From Shewanella eurypsychrophilus (lineage in GTDB: Bacteria; Pseudomonadota; Gammaproteobacteria; Enterobacterales; Shewanellaceae), in assembly GCF_007004545.3 (NCBI RefSeq), contig NZ_CP045503.2:1830501-1894500 (forward strand): a stretch of DNA of 64,000 nucleotides. Direction: 5' to 3'. How positions within the stretch are numbered: the first letter of the stretch is position 1; every line of letters starts with the position of its first letter. A program made the translations under genes and the position numbers. This document shows positions 1 through 7,475 of this stretch, in pieces. The notes below the pieces were generated by a model. That model was not told the DNA's origin. It was given only the letters and a program-made list of their open reading frames with translations, and made no database searches.

Positions 1-1
1 A

Positions 2-688
2 GTAGAGGATGCCCAGCAAGCTGGCGATAGACTCTCTCAAAGCATGCAGATAGGAGAAGCTGACAAATATCTCGGCAACATTATTTCTCAGCTGCCTGCA
101 GAAGTGGATTGTAGTAAATATTTTAACTCAAGCCGAGATGGCCATAATGATGCTGAAAAGCTGATCTTGTTTGAAGAACTGGTTTTGTCTGATAGGGATT
201 TAGTTGCGAAGAAGATTGTTCGCCGCTTTGCGCAAGAATCTGCATTGTTACTCGCCGCAAGTCCCTTAGCAGTGTTAGATATGGCGATCATACTTTGGCG
301 TAACCAAAGTATGATCGTCAAAATTGCAGAGTGTTATGGGGTTGAACTGGGCTATTGGAGCCGAATTAAGTTAATCAGAGGCGTGATCACTAATATTATT
401 TATGCTGGCACGAGTGAAATTGCCACCGATCTTGGTACACAATTACTTTCAGTAGAGATGTCTGGAAAATTATCGGCGCGTCTTGGCCAAGGTTTAGGCG
501 GTGGATTACTGACAGCGCGTTTAGGTTATCAAGCGATGGCACTTTGCCGGCCCATCTCTTTCAAGGAATCATCTCGACCTAAATTATCCGGTATACATAG
601 AGAGTTATTATTAGATCTTAAGGAGTTATCGTCTTCTTTGCTCAGAAGAGGTGAGAAAGAAAAAGTCCCTCGAGATAACGTGTCGTAA
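2..688 (+). CDS. ycjF: YcjF-like inner membrane protein (UPF0283), 5' end outside window
   Basis: The frame is open from the first base, so this is the C-terminal part (about 228 residues) of a longer protein; E. coli YcjF is about 350. The visible segments SPLAVLDMAIILWRN, GVELGYWSR and GLLTARLGYQAMALCRP match the conserved C-terminal (DUF697-like) half of YcjF as I remember it. That part follows the two N-terminal membrane helices, which must lie upstream. In enterobacteria ycjF is the partner of the GTPase-like gene ycjX near psp genes, so ycjX may lie just outside the window. The molecular function is not established. The coding sequence contains a perfect 14-bp inverted repeat at 285-317. 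Confident family call; the true start is not visible. Confidence 0.85.
   Translation, partial: VEDAQQAGDRLSQSMQIGEADKYLGNIISQLPAEVDCSKYFNSSRDGHNDAEKLILFEELVLSDRDLVAKKIVRRFAQESALLLAASPLAVLDMAIILWRNQSMIVKIAECYGVELGYWSRIKLIRGVITNIIYAGTSEIATDLGTQLLSVEMSGKLSARLGQGLGGGLLTARLGYQAMALCRPISFKESSRPKLSGIHRELLLDLKELSSSLLRRGEKEKVPRDNVS
285..317. repeat. 14-bp perfect inverted repeat inside ycjF-like gene
   Basis: Arms cgatcatactttgg (285-298) and ccaaagtatgatcg (304-317) are exact reverse complements around a 5-base loop. The stem lies in codons of the conserved AIILWRNQSMI segment, so it is not an insertion that breaks the protein. Confidence 0.85.
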
Positions 689-779
689 CAGAAGTTTTAC
701 ATCTCAAACTTGATTATTTTTCAACAAGTATTTACTCGGACCACTGCCAAGGTACAAGGTTAAATAAACATCGGTACTA

Positions 780-818
780 TCGTATATAAGAGTCGTATAT
801 AAGAGTCGTATACAAAGC
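780..818. repeat. 13-bp tandem repeat, about three units
   Basis: Two exact units of tcgtatataagag (780-792, 793-805) are followed by a third, degenerate unit. They lie about 60 bp upstream of the methionine gamma-lyase gene, so they fall in its promoter region. The units contain TATA-rich stretches that could serve as -10 elements. Confidence 0.8.
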
Positions 819-876
819 TTCTTATAAAAAATATAAACCGCCGATGTAAACTTAAGACCAGACCTCGGAGATTTTT

Positions 877-2055
877 ATGAAGGATAAGTGGGCTCTAGCG
901 ACAAAAATAATACATGCTGGACATATTAAAGACAGTTCAGGGGCCTTAGTTGCCCCACTATGCCAGAGTGCAACTTTTGTATTTGATAGTGCAGAGCAAG
1001 GTGGGGCGAGGTTTGCTGGCGATGAAACTGGATACATTTATACCCGACTCGGTAACCCAACGACTGCTGAACTAGAACGAAAAATGGCAGTACTTGAAGG
1101 CACTCAAGCCGCAGTTGCAACGGCTTCTGGTATGGCAGCTGTATCATCAGCCCTACTGGCCAACCTCTCTCATGGAGATCATCTGGTTGCCTCGAAAGCC
1201 GTTTATGGTTGCACATTTTCATTGATGAACAATCAATTATCTAAGTTCGGGATTGCGGTGACTCTCGTTGACTTTAGTGATCCCCAAGCAATTTCAAAGG
1301 CAATAACGCCTCAGACTAAAGTGTTATTCTGTGAAACCCCAGTTAACCCCCACCTCGACGTCTTCGACTTAGATGAGATAGTTGCTATCGCAAAAAAACA
1401 CGGTCTAATCTCCATCGTTGATAACACCTTTATGACACCATTACTGCAACAGCCTATATTGCATGGCGTCGACCTCGTGGTTCACAGTGCGACTAAATAC
1501 CTCAATGGTCATGGTGATGTCATTGCCGGCGTGATTTGTGGTACTAGTGAACAGATAGATAAAATTAAGTTCGAAACCGTGAAAGATCTTGGTGGCGTTC
1601 TGTCTCCCCATGATGCTTGGTTAATACTCCGTGGTCTGAAAACCTTAGATGTTCGAGTTGAGAGGCATTGCGATAATGCTGAGCGGGTTGTCGAGTACCT
1701 ATTATCCCACCCAAAAGTCATTAAGGTACATTACCCAGGTCTTAAAGGAAGTAAGGGAGAATCTCTTATGGGGAAGCAGATGCGAAGAGGAGGGGGAGTC
1801 ATCGCATTTGAGCTCGATGCTGATTTAAAAGCGTCGATAGCGTTCGTTAATCACCTGCAGTTATTCTCTATTGCAGTCAGCTTAGGCGATGCGGAGTCTT
1901 TGATCCAGCATCCAGCTTCAATGACGCATGCTACCTATGACATAGAACAGAGAGAAGCTGCTGGCATCGGTGAGAGTTTATTGCGGATCTCGGTTGGACT
2001 CGAAGCTGCTGAAGATATTATTGTCGACCTTGAGCAAGGCTTGGCGCAAGTGTAA
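877..2055 (+). CDS. megL: Methionine gamma-lyase (PLP-dependent Cys/Met metabolism enzyme)
   Basis: A 392-residue protein of the Cys/Met-metabolism PLP family (fold type I). The Schiff-base lysine is K207 in SATKYLNGHGD. C112 in VYGCTF matches the active-site cysteine that marks true methionine gamma-lyases (C116 and K211 in the Pseudomonas enzyme, the same offset of 4). YIYTRLGNPT supplies PLP-phosphate and Tyr contacts. The expected reaction is L-methionine to methanethiol, 2-oxobutanoate and ammonia in the cytoplasm. The start has a GGAG ribosome site (near 866). The gene is monocistronic and ends at a strong hairpin shared with the convergent transporter gene. Cystathionine gamma-lyase is the main alternative; the cysteine argues for methionine gamma-lyase. 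Confidence 0.9.
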   Translation: MKDKWALATKIIHAGHIKDSSGALVAPLCQSATFVFDSAEQGGARFAGDETGYIYTRLGNPTTAELERKMAVLEGTQAAVATASGMAAVSSALLANLSHGDHLVASKAVYGCTFSLMNNQLSKFGIAVTLVDFSDPQAISKAITPQTKVLFCETPVNPHLDVFDLDEIVAIAKKHGLISIVDNTFMTPLLQQPILHGVDLVVHSATKYLNGHGDVIAGVICGTSEQIDKIKFETVKDLGGVLSPHDAWLILRGLKTLDVRVERHCDNAERVVEYLLSHPKVIKVHYPGLKGSKGESLMGKQMRRGGGVIAFELDADLKASIAFVNHLQLFSIAVSLGDAESLIQHPASMTHATYDIEQREAAGIGESLLRISVGLEAAEDIIVDLEQGLAQV

Positions 2056-2090
2056 CGCTAGCTCAATATTAGATAATATTGGTTAATAAG

Positions 2091-2126
2091 AAGCCGCTTC
2101 ATATTCATGTATGAAGCGGCTTTTTT
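2091..2126. terminator. Bidirectional terminator between megL and DASS transporter
   Basis: Stem aagccgcttcat (2091-2102) / atgaagcggctt (2111-2122), 8-base loop, followed by a T run to 2126 on the plus strand. It sits between convergent genes. Confidence 0.85.
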
Positions 2127-2155
2127 ATATCAATACCAATTGGTATGAGAGAGTG

Positions 2156-3547
2156 CTAGAAGCTCCAGAACGTATGTGACACAACATAGAGCACCAGCAT
2201 ACTAATAAAGTTGATGATGACACCGGCGCGCATCATCTCTGATTGCTTAATAAAGCCTGAGCCATAAACAATCGCATTAGGCGGGGTTGCAACGGGTAGC
2301 ATAAAGGCACAAGACGCCGCGATACCAATCAGCACAGAGATCATGATAGGCGATAAGCCTAGAGGTTCAGCAATCGCGGCAAAAACAGGTACTAATAAAG
2401 CTGCACTTGCCGTGTTACTGGCAAACTCAGTGAGCATGACGACGAAGAAAATTACAGCAAAGGTAAACAGTGCCATATGCGTGCTACCAAAAATATCAGT
2501 CACAGTGTGAGCTAAAAAAACACTGGTACCAGTCGCTTTTAGAATTGCGCTTAATGTAAGGCCACCACCAAAGAGGATTAATACGCCCCAGTCCGTGGTA
2601 CGTTCAATCTTTTTCCACTCGACTAATCCAAGACCCGCGAGGGTGACTACCGCACCTAGGGCGACAATGGTATCAAATTTAGAGATCCCACCCAGAGCCT
2701 GTGACAGTGGTTTACTGAATATCCAGCAACAAACGGTAGTGATAAATATGAGTAAAGTTAACTTACCCTGGAAGGTGAGTTTGGTATCCGTTTTTTCTAC
2801 CTTACACACTACAGATAGGTCGGGCTTTAAAAACAGGTAAAGTGCGATCAACATACTAGGAAGCATAAGCGCCACAGTAATTAAACCGAACTCCAACCAG
2901 TCACTGAAACTGAGGCCGACTTGAGCTGCTGCAATAGCATTAGGAGGACTGCCGACTAATGTGCCTATGCCACCAATATTGGCAGAGTATGCAATACCAA
3001 GTAGCATAAATAGATAGGTACTTTTATGCTCTTTAAAGTCTAGCTGCTGCAAGATCCCAATGGCTAAAGGCAACATCATCGCAGCGGTAGCTGTATTGCT
3101 TATCCACATAGACAGCAATGCGGTAATACCAAATAGCAACATGCAGGCGGAGCTGAGCTTTCCTTTTGAGGCTGTTAGTACTTTTTCAGCTATTAGTCTA
3201 TCAATCCCTTGATGGTTTAATGCGGCAGCGAGAACGAAGCCACCAAAGAAGAGGTAGATGATCGGGTTGGCAAAATTGCTCATAGCGACTTTGGTTTCAA
3301 AGACACCAAACAGGACAGCTAAAATAGGAATAAGAATGGCGGTAATACTTAAATGAATTGCCTCGGTTAGCCAAAGAATTGCAGCAAAAATAAGAATCGA
3401 TAAACCAGTATTAATACCCTCTTCAAAAGGAAGAAAGTTATATAAGAGCGCAAAAAGGGCAATGTTAGCAAAGAGAATAATGAGTTTCTTTTGAGGAGGG
3501 CTCATTCCTGCCTGCTGGCCTGTAGGTGTTCTTTCAATTTGTTCCAT
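2156..3547 (-). CDS. DASS family (SLC13) sodium:dicarboxylate/anion symporter
   Basis: A 463-residue polytopic inner-membrane protein with about 11-12 hydrophobic segments. It shows the two SNT signatures of SLC13/DASS transporters that bind sodium and the carboxylate: S150-N151-T152 (ISNTATA) and S377-N378-T379 (ASNTASA). Two PPNA motifs (VGSPPNA, ATPPNA) lie in matching positions of the inverted-repeat fold. The likely substrate is a C4-dicarboxylate or related anion; the sequence does not identify it. Single gene on the minus strand, convergent with megL. Its promoter lies in the 3548-3945 gap, shared divergently with the ComEA-like gene. Confidence 0.88.
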   Translation of the reverse strand: MEQIERTPTGQQAGMSPPQKKLIILFANIALFALLYNFLPFEEGINTGLSILIFAAILWLTEAIHLSITAILIPILAVLFGVFETKVAMSNFANPIIYLFFGGFVLAAALNHQGIDRLIAEKVLTASKGKLSSACMLLFGITALLSMWISNTATAAMMLPLAIGILQQLDFKEHKSTYLFMLLGIAYSANIGGIGTLVGSPPNAIAAAQVGLSFSDWLEFGLITVALMLPSMLIALYLFLKPDLSVVCKVEKTDTKLTFQGKLTLLIFITTVCCWIFSKPLSQALGGISKFDTIVALGAVVTLAGLGLVEWKKIERTTDWGVLILFGGGLTLSAILKATGTSVFLAHTVTDIFGSTHMALFTFAVIFFVVMLTEFASNTASAALLVPVFAAIAEPLGLSPIMISVLIGIAASCAFMLPVATPPNAIVYGSGFIKQSEMMRAGVIINFISMLVLYVVSHTFWSF

Positions 3548-3945
3548 GGTTTAGAGCTTCCTTTTATGATTTTATTTATGAGAATGAACATAACATAGAG
3601 CATGAATTCGACAAACAAAATTAATTTGTACCTTTATTACATCAAGGCTTTTTCATGAGGTGATCATTGTATGTTTTTAGTCGTTTACGTGATGCTTCTT
3701 ACACCTTGGTGATCGGAAAAGTGCTGATTGAGTTTCAAAAGAGGAATTTAATAGGTTGGGCACAACCAAAATGAAACAATGTAAAAAACATAAAACTGTG
3801 ACTCACTGCATAGTTTTTGATCTTGGGTTTGTTAGAGGGCAAATTATTGGCAAGAAGTGAGGGCTTGATCTACATTTAGTGAGTGGCGAAGGAATAATGG
3901 ATGAGTTGCCACATTTTAATGGATTAAATTAAAAGGGAGTTACCT
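3548..3945. other. Divergent intergenic region, transporter / comEA-like
   Basis: 398 bp, AT-rich, carrying the promoters of the divergent genes. I looked for CRP/FNR-type palindromes and small ORFs and see none that I would defend. Confidence 0.5.
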
Positions 3946-4263
3946 ATGAAGATCACACTTGTATCTGCTGCATTTCTGGCCGCAACGCTTTCAATGAACG
4001 TATCTGCTGGTGATAACACAAGCCAAGCTAACGCTGTCAGTCAAAAACAAACACAATCAATGAGTCAAGCTCAAATTATCAATATCAATACATCATCAAT
4101 CGAGCAGTTGGCACGACTTAAAGGAATAGGTGAATCAAAAGCGAAAGCGATTGTCGAATATAGAGAGAGCAATGGTAAATTCAAAAAAATTGATGAGCTG
4201 GTAAATGTGAAGGGCGTTGGCCCTAAATTAGTGGAGAAAAACAGAGCTATACTGAGTTTATAA
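3946..4263 (+). CDS. comEA: ComEA-like helix-hairpin-helix DNA-binding protein, secreted
   Basis: A 105-residue protein with an N-terminal signal peptide (residues 1 to about 22, ending NVSAG), a short Gln/Ser-rich linker, and a C-terminal ComEA-type helix-hairpin-helix pair. The HhH motifs are ININTSSIEQLARLKGIGE and INELVNVKGVGPK-like (actual IDELVNVKGVGPKLVEK). Periplasmic ComEA proteins bind incoming double-stranded DNA during natural transformation; in Shewanella and Vibrio such short single-domain forms are common. A GGGAG ribosome site precedes the ATG. A ComFB-like gene lies 540 bp downstream on the other strand, though I see no sign the two act together. Confidence 0.88.
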   Translation: MKITLVSAAFLAATLSMNVSAGDNTSQANAVSQKQTQSMSQAQIININTSSIEQLARLKGIGESKAKAIVEYRESNGKFKKIDELVNVKGVGPKLVEKNRAILSL

Positions 4264-4403
4264 TACAGAAACTCGATAATCTGTTTATAGAAACAGCAAT
4301 CAGTTCTAAACATGATGAAAGTAGACTTTTAGGACTTGATTGCTTGGCGGGCATAGTAGATAATGCTCGCCGTTCTCTGAGGTGTTTTACTCAAAGAAAG
4401 CAA

Positions 4404-4516
4404 TGGTGACCTTAGGGTCCCCCCGCAATGATAACTCGTGAATTCGGCCAGGCCTGGAAGGGAGCAACCGCAGCAAGTGACTCGTGTGCCGGGGTGTGGC
4501 TCTAGGGGAACCTCCA
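4404..4516 (+). ncRNA. ffs: 4.5S / signal recognition particle RNA (small bacterial type)
   Basis: About 113 nt matching the E. coli 4.5S layout. The apical domain has GGAA tetraloop context ctggaaggg (4454-4462), the symmetric-loop strands ggccagg and agcaacc that Ffh binds, and the conserved ctcgtgtgccggg segment. The ends pair: ggt (4405-4407) with acc (4510-4512) and ccttag (4410-4415) with ctaggg (4502-4507). The RNA acts with Ffh in co-translational membrane targeting. The exact 5' and 3' ends are inferred from this pairing and are good to a few bases. Confidence 0.93.
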
Positions 4517-4632
4517 ATCTCTTAGTACATCAATCTCTTAGTACATCAATCTCTTAGTACATCAATCTCTTAGTACATCAATCTCTTAGTACATCAATCT
4601 CTTAGTACATCAATCTCTTAGTACATCAATCT
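4515..4632. repeat. Seven 16-bp tandem repeats directly after ffs
   Basis: Unit caatctcttagtacat is repeated exactly seven times from 4515 to 4626, with a partial eighth. The array begins at the 3' end of ffs and ends 20-30 bp before the decayed ffs copy. No spacers, so not CRISPR. Confidence 0.95.
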
Positions 4633-4654
4633 ATGCTCAACCAATCACTTAATT

Positions 4655-4754
4655 GAATGATAATTTGCGAACTCGGCTAGGCTTGGAAGGGAGTAACCGC
4701 ACAGCAGGCGGCTCTTGTGACTAATGCACTGAATGTGGCTATAGGGGAACCTCT
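4655..4754 (+). pseudogene. Decayed second copy of SRP RNA (ffs)
   Basis: Aligned by eye to ffs: aatgataa, tcggctaggcttggaaggga, taaccgca and the 3' end gtggctataggggaacct are all kept. Symmetric-loop bases are changed (ccagg to taggc-type, gagcaacc to gagtaacc), and the 5' arm (ccttagggtcccccc in ffs) is absent, so the terminal stem cannot form. It is therefore most likely a pseudogene of a tandem ffs duplication. A divergent functional RNA cannot be excluded from sequence alone. Confidence 0.8.
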
Positions 4755-4805
4755 AAATTCCTCCCCTTACTTTACCTAGTTTCCTGCTCTTTTTAATATT
4801 TCTGT

Positions 4806-5081
4806 TTAATTTTTACTGTGTTCTTTATTCAAGTTAGCCTTGAGAAATGCTCTGGATTTTTCTAATGCTGTTTGGATTTCAGATCTCATTTCGGCAAGTT
4901 CACTGTAATCTTCAAAAAAATAGGTATCGACCAAGTGCCTTATGTAGCGAACAGGTAGCTGATTGAGGGTGACACAACATAGGTCTGCCAGATAGTCTTC
5001 CGGTAATTCGTCGAGTAAGCCTTCATCGGACAGTAACTCCATCAAAAGGACTTCATAATAGTTTCGAATTTCTAATTGCAT
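4806..5081 (-). CDS. ComFB-family protein (late competence development)
   Basis: A 91-residue small acidic protein with the ComFB signature: N-terminal IRNYYEVLLMELL, then PEDYLADLCCVTLNQLPVRYIRHLVD. The family was named from Bacillus comFB. Members in cyanobacteria have been reported to bind cyclic dinucleotides, so a signalling role is possible, but nothing here shows a ligand. Cytoplasmic, no signal peptide. Single gene on the minus strand. Its 3' end overlaps no other gene and it lies next to the ffs repeat region. Confidence 0.8.
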   Translation of the reverse strand: MQLEIRNYYEVLLMELLSDEGLLDELPEDYLADLCCVTLNQLPVRYIRHLVDTYFFEDYSELAEMRSEIQTALEKSRAFLKANLNKEHSKN

Positions 5082-5253
5082 ACAGATGCTCCGTGACTGT
5101 TATCGTCTATTGCTGTTATAGCGAACAGGAAAGATAGTTCAGTGTGCAGTCATACTGACGTAACGGCAATAGAAAACTGCGTTATCTTTAAGATAATGTT
5201 AGCGCTTGTTTGTCAATCATGCCCAAATAGCTCCGATCCATAGAAAATCTTAA

Positions 5254-5280
5254 TAAAAACGCCAGCGTTAATGCTGGCGT
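5254..5280 (-). terminator. Terminator of the dinG-TSUP-priC-DUF2057 operon
   Basis: Stem acgccagc (5259-5266) / gctggcgt (5273-5280), 6-base loop. On the minus strand it is followed by five T residues (5254-5258). It lies 36 bp beyond the DUF2057 stop. Confidence 0.85.
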
Positions 5281-5316
5281 ATTATTGAAATTTTTGATGC
5301 GTACTACCCATAGTGA

Positions 5317-6006
5317 CTATAACTGTTGGATAGCCCAGCTCATAAATTCTTTACGAGTCTTACTATCGGCATGTAGCCACCAGTATTGAAGCATTTGTTG
5401 AGCATGAGCCGCTTCGCCTGCTTTATCTCCTGTGGCGGGTACGACGTTCATAGCATCGATGGGAGCGGGTTTACTCACGGGGGCGGTCGGCGTCGAAGCG
5501 GCAACAAGTGCTCCGCCAGTTGCGACGCTAGTTACCGTGGAGATATCTTGCTTGTTCCCACCACCAAAAAGGCTGGTCACAAATGAGTCTTCATTGAAGT
5601 CTGTTTGTTTAACTTTATAATTAACTTCACCATTATCACTACGTGTGATCACTACTTGAGGTGATTTAGCAAAAGACTTAGGTTTTTTGACTATACCACC
5701 ATCGGCAGGCGCTAAGGTATATTCGTAATCACCCTCTACAGCCAAGGTTACGATGAAGGGGGAAGACTTAATAAAGCTTTCGCTGTCACTAAAATCATCC
5801 TGAACCATATCGTGATAACGAATCGCTATTTTGTGTGTCCCTTGATTTAATTCAAGATCAGCCTTGTGATTAAAAAGACTACTATCTATCTCCTTACCAT
5901 CTACAGCGAGGTATTCGAACGACATAGGGATATTTAGATTAGCAGCTAGGGCCGATGAGGAACCAAGCAAAGCTAGGATCGCGGTGATTGGCATGAGTGA
6001 CTTCAT
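5317..6006 (-). CDS. DUF2057 family periplasmic protein (YccT/CsgI-like)
   Basis: A 229-residue protein with a signal peptide (cleavage after SSALA, residue about 21). A beta-rich DUF2057 domain follows: LNIPMSFEYLAVDGKEI, then LNQGTHKIAIRYHDMV. The enteric relative YccT (CsgI) inhibits curli assembly; whether that holds here is unknown. The C-terminal 90 residues are Ala/Thr/Pro-rich, then end in a helical MLQYWWLHADSKTRKEFMSWAI segment. Last gene of the minus-strand operon, 9 bp after priC, followed by a clear terminator. Confidence 0.82.
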   Translation of the reverse strand: MKSLMPITAILALLGSSSALAANLNIPMSFEYLAVDGKEIDSSLFNHKADLELNQGTHKIAIRYHDMVQDDFSDSESFIKSSPFIVTLAVEGDYEYTLAPADGGIVKKPKSFAKSPQVVITRSDNGEVNYKVKQTDFNEDSFVTSLFGGGNKQDISTVTSVATGGALVAASTPTAPVSKPAPIDAMNVVPATGDKAGEAAHAQQMLQYWWLHADSKTRKEFMSWAIQQL

Positions 6007-6015
6007 TGTTGCTCC

Positions 6016-6690
6016 TTAACGATTAAAACTCTTGTAGGTTTGAGAGAAAGGACGCTCAAACGCTTGAATACGGTCTTCTATATAACTTATGGCTTGTCGA
6101 CACTTTCCTAGTCGTCTATGAACTAAAAGGATTTCATTTTGCATCTGAATTTTGTCAGCACTATGACAGCTGTCTAACTTAAATTGCAAATTAAGGATCT
6201 TCTGCTCAAATGTACTGACCCAATTAAGGTGTTTATTCAGCTCTTCGTAAAGTTGATGGCTATTGTGCATCACTCCAGCAGCAATCCAGTTAAAGCCGCT
6301 TTCATCATGAAACTTGTTTCTGCGCTTCTTTGCTGTCGCAATGCGGAAAGCTTTCTGATTAGCCGCCGACTTAACGCCCAATGATGTTGTGCTTAGGGCT
6401 CGTCTAACCGCTGAAAACCTGTTTTGGATCCGCTCACAACTTAGGGCTATGGTGCTGGTAGACATTTTTCCTTTAATCAGTTTTTCTAACTGCGAAATGC
6501 TTTTGCCTATCTGTTCTATGCATGGGGCTAACTTGGCACCTGACTGAATAAACAGTTCACTATTAAACCTGTCGACATCCTGAAGCAGTTTCTGTTCCCT
6601 TTTGGGGAGGTTGGCATCATGCGTTAGCACTGCTTGTTCAAGCTGCTTGAGTTGGACTGTTAAACGCTTGAGTAGTTCATTTGTATTCAT
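6016..6690 (-). CDS. priC: Primosomal replication protein N'' (PriC)
   Basis: A 224-residue helical protein. Its C-terminal third (LGKCRQAISYIEDRIQAFER) aligns with the E. coli PriC end LARCRHALEKIENRLARL. PriC restarts stalled forks by loading DnaB through the PriC pathway. A longer reading frame extends to 6822, but that extension overlaps the TSUP gene; the ATG at 6690 lies 2 bp after the TSUP stop and gives the usual N-terminus, so I chose it. Translational coupling to the permease is likely. Co-transcription with dinG from a LexA-box promoter would place fork restart under SOS control. Confidence 0.88.
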   Translation of the reverse strand: MNTNELLKRLTVQLKQLEQAVLTHDANLPKREQKLLQDVDRFNSELFIQSGAKLAPCIEQIGKSISQLEKLIKGKMSTSTIALSCERIQNRFSAVRRALSTTSLGVKSAANQKAFRIATAKKRRNKFHDESGFNWIAAGVMHNSHQLYEELNKHLNWVSTFEQKILNLQFKLDSCHSADKIQMQNEILLVHRRLGKCRQAISYIEDRIQAFERPFSQTYKSFNR

Positions 6691-6692
6691 CG

Positions 6693-7466
6693 TTACACCC
6701 ATGCATCCCAGGCAAGTTTTGCAGCTATAAATAGCACCAGAATAATAAAAGCAGGTCGAATAAACTGAATGCCATACTTTATCGCTGTCCTTGCACCAAT
6801 AAAGGAACCTAGCATCATACATAAGCCCATTGAAAGGCCTATGATGATGTTCACTTGTCCAAGTGTGAGGAAGATCACCAACGAAGTAAAGTTACTGGTC
6901 AATGTCATTGCTCTGGCCAAGCCACAACTGTGAAGAATAGGCAGTTTGTGATAGCCGGTACTGGTTATTGTCCAAAATGCACCTGTACCCGGTCCGGCAA
7001 AACCATCATAAAATCCAAGAGGGAATCCCTGTAACCATTGCTTTAATTTTGATGCGGGTTTCATTAATGGCGTGTACTGGCTACATCCCATGGCATTGGG
7101 TTTTAGTAATGTATAGACAGCAATAACCATAATCATCAGTGGCAGTAACTTTTCGAGCCAGTGATTATCAATTAGATAGACGATAAATGTGCCAGTTATA
7201 GCGCCAAAAAAGGTGGCTATAAAGGTGTAATACCATAATTTAGGGGTGAATAGGTTTTGCTTATAGTATGTATAAGCCGCCATTGAAGAGCCGAAACACG
7301 CGGCTAGTTTATTGGTGCCGAGTGCTGTGTGAGGGGGGATGCCAAGAGCCAGCAGTGCCGGGATCGAGAGTAAACCTCCACCTCCGGCGATAGCATCAAT
7401 AAATCCAGCAAGAAATCCTATAGCAGTTAGGACGGCCCAAGTGCTAGGTTCAAACAGTAAATCCAA
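6693..7466 (-). CDS. yfcA: TSUP family permease (YfcA-like, sulfite exporter TauE/SafE family)
   Basis: A 257-residue inner-membrane protein with about 8 hydrophobic helices and the TSUP signatures GFIDAIAGGGGLLSIPALL (N-terminal half) and GFYDGFAGPGTGAFW (C-terminal half), the two matching repeats of the family. TSUP proteins move sulfite, organosulfonates or other anions; the substrate of YfcA is not known. It lies 9 bp after dinG and 2 bp before priC, so it is embedded in a DNA-repair operon, an arrangement also seen in other Shewanella-type genomes as far as I recall. A paralogue is at 33883-34662. Confidence 0.88.
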   Translation of the reverse strand: MDLLFEPSTWAVLTAIGFLAGFIDAIAGGGGLLSIPALLALGIPPHTALGTNKLAACFGSSMAAYTYYKQNLFTPKLWYYTFIATFFGAITGTFIVYLIDNHWLEKLLPLMIMVIAVYTLLKPNAMGCSQYTPLMKPASKLKQWLQGFPLGFYDGFAGPGTGAFWTITSTGYHKLPILHSCGLARAMTLTSNFTSLVIFLTLGQVNIIIGLSMGLCMMLGSFIGARTAIKYGIQFIRPAFIILVLFIAAKLAWDAWV

Positions 7467-7475
7467 AAATAAGTC

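Noticed and set aside
4515..4632. CRISPR array
   Set aside because: The repeats are contiguous with no spacers and no cas genes lie nearby.
6691..6822. N-terminal extension of PriC
   Set aside because: Overlaps the permease gene and is Cys/Tyr-rich, unlike any PriC.
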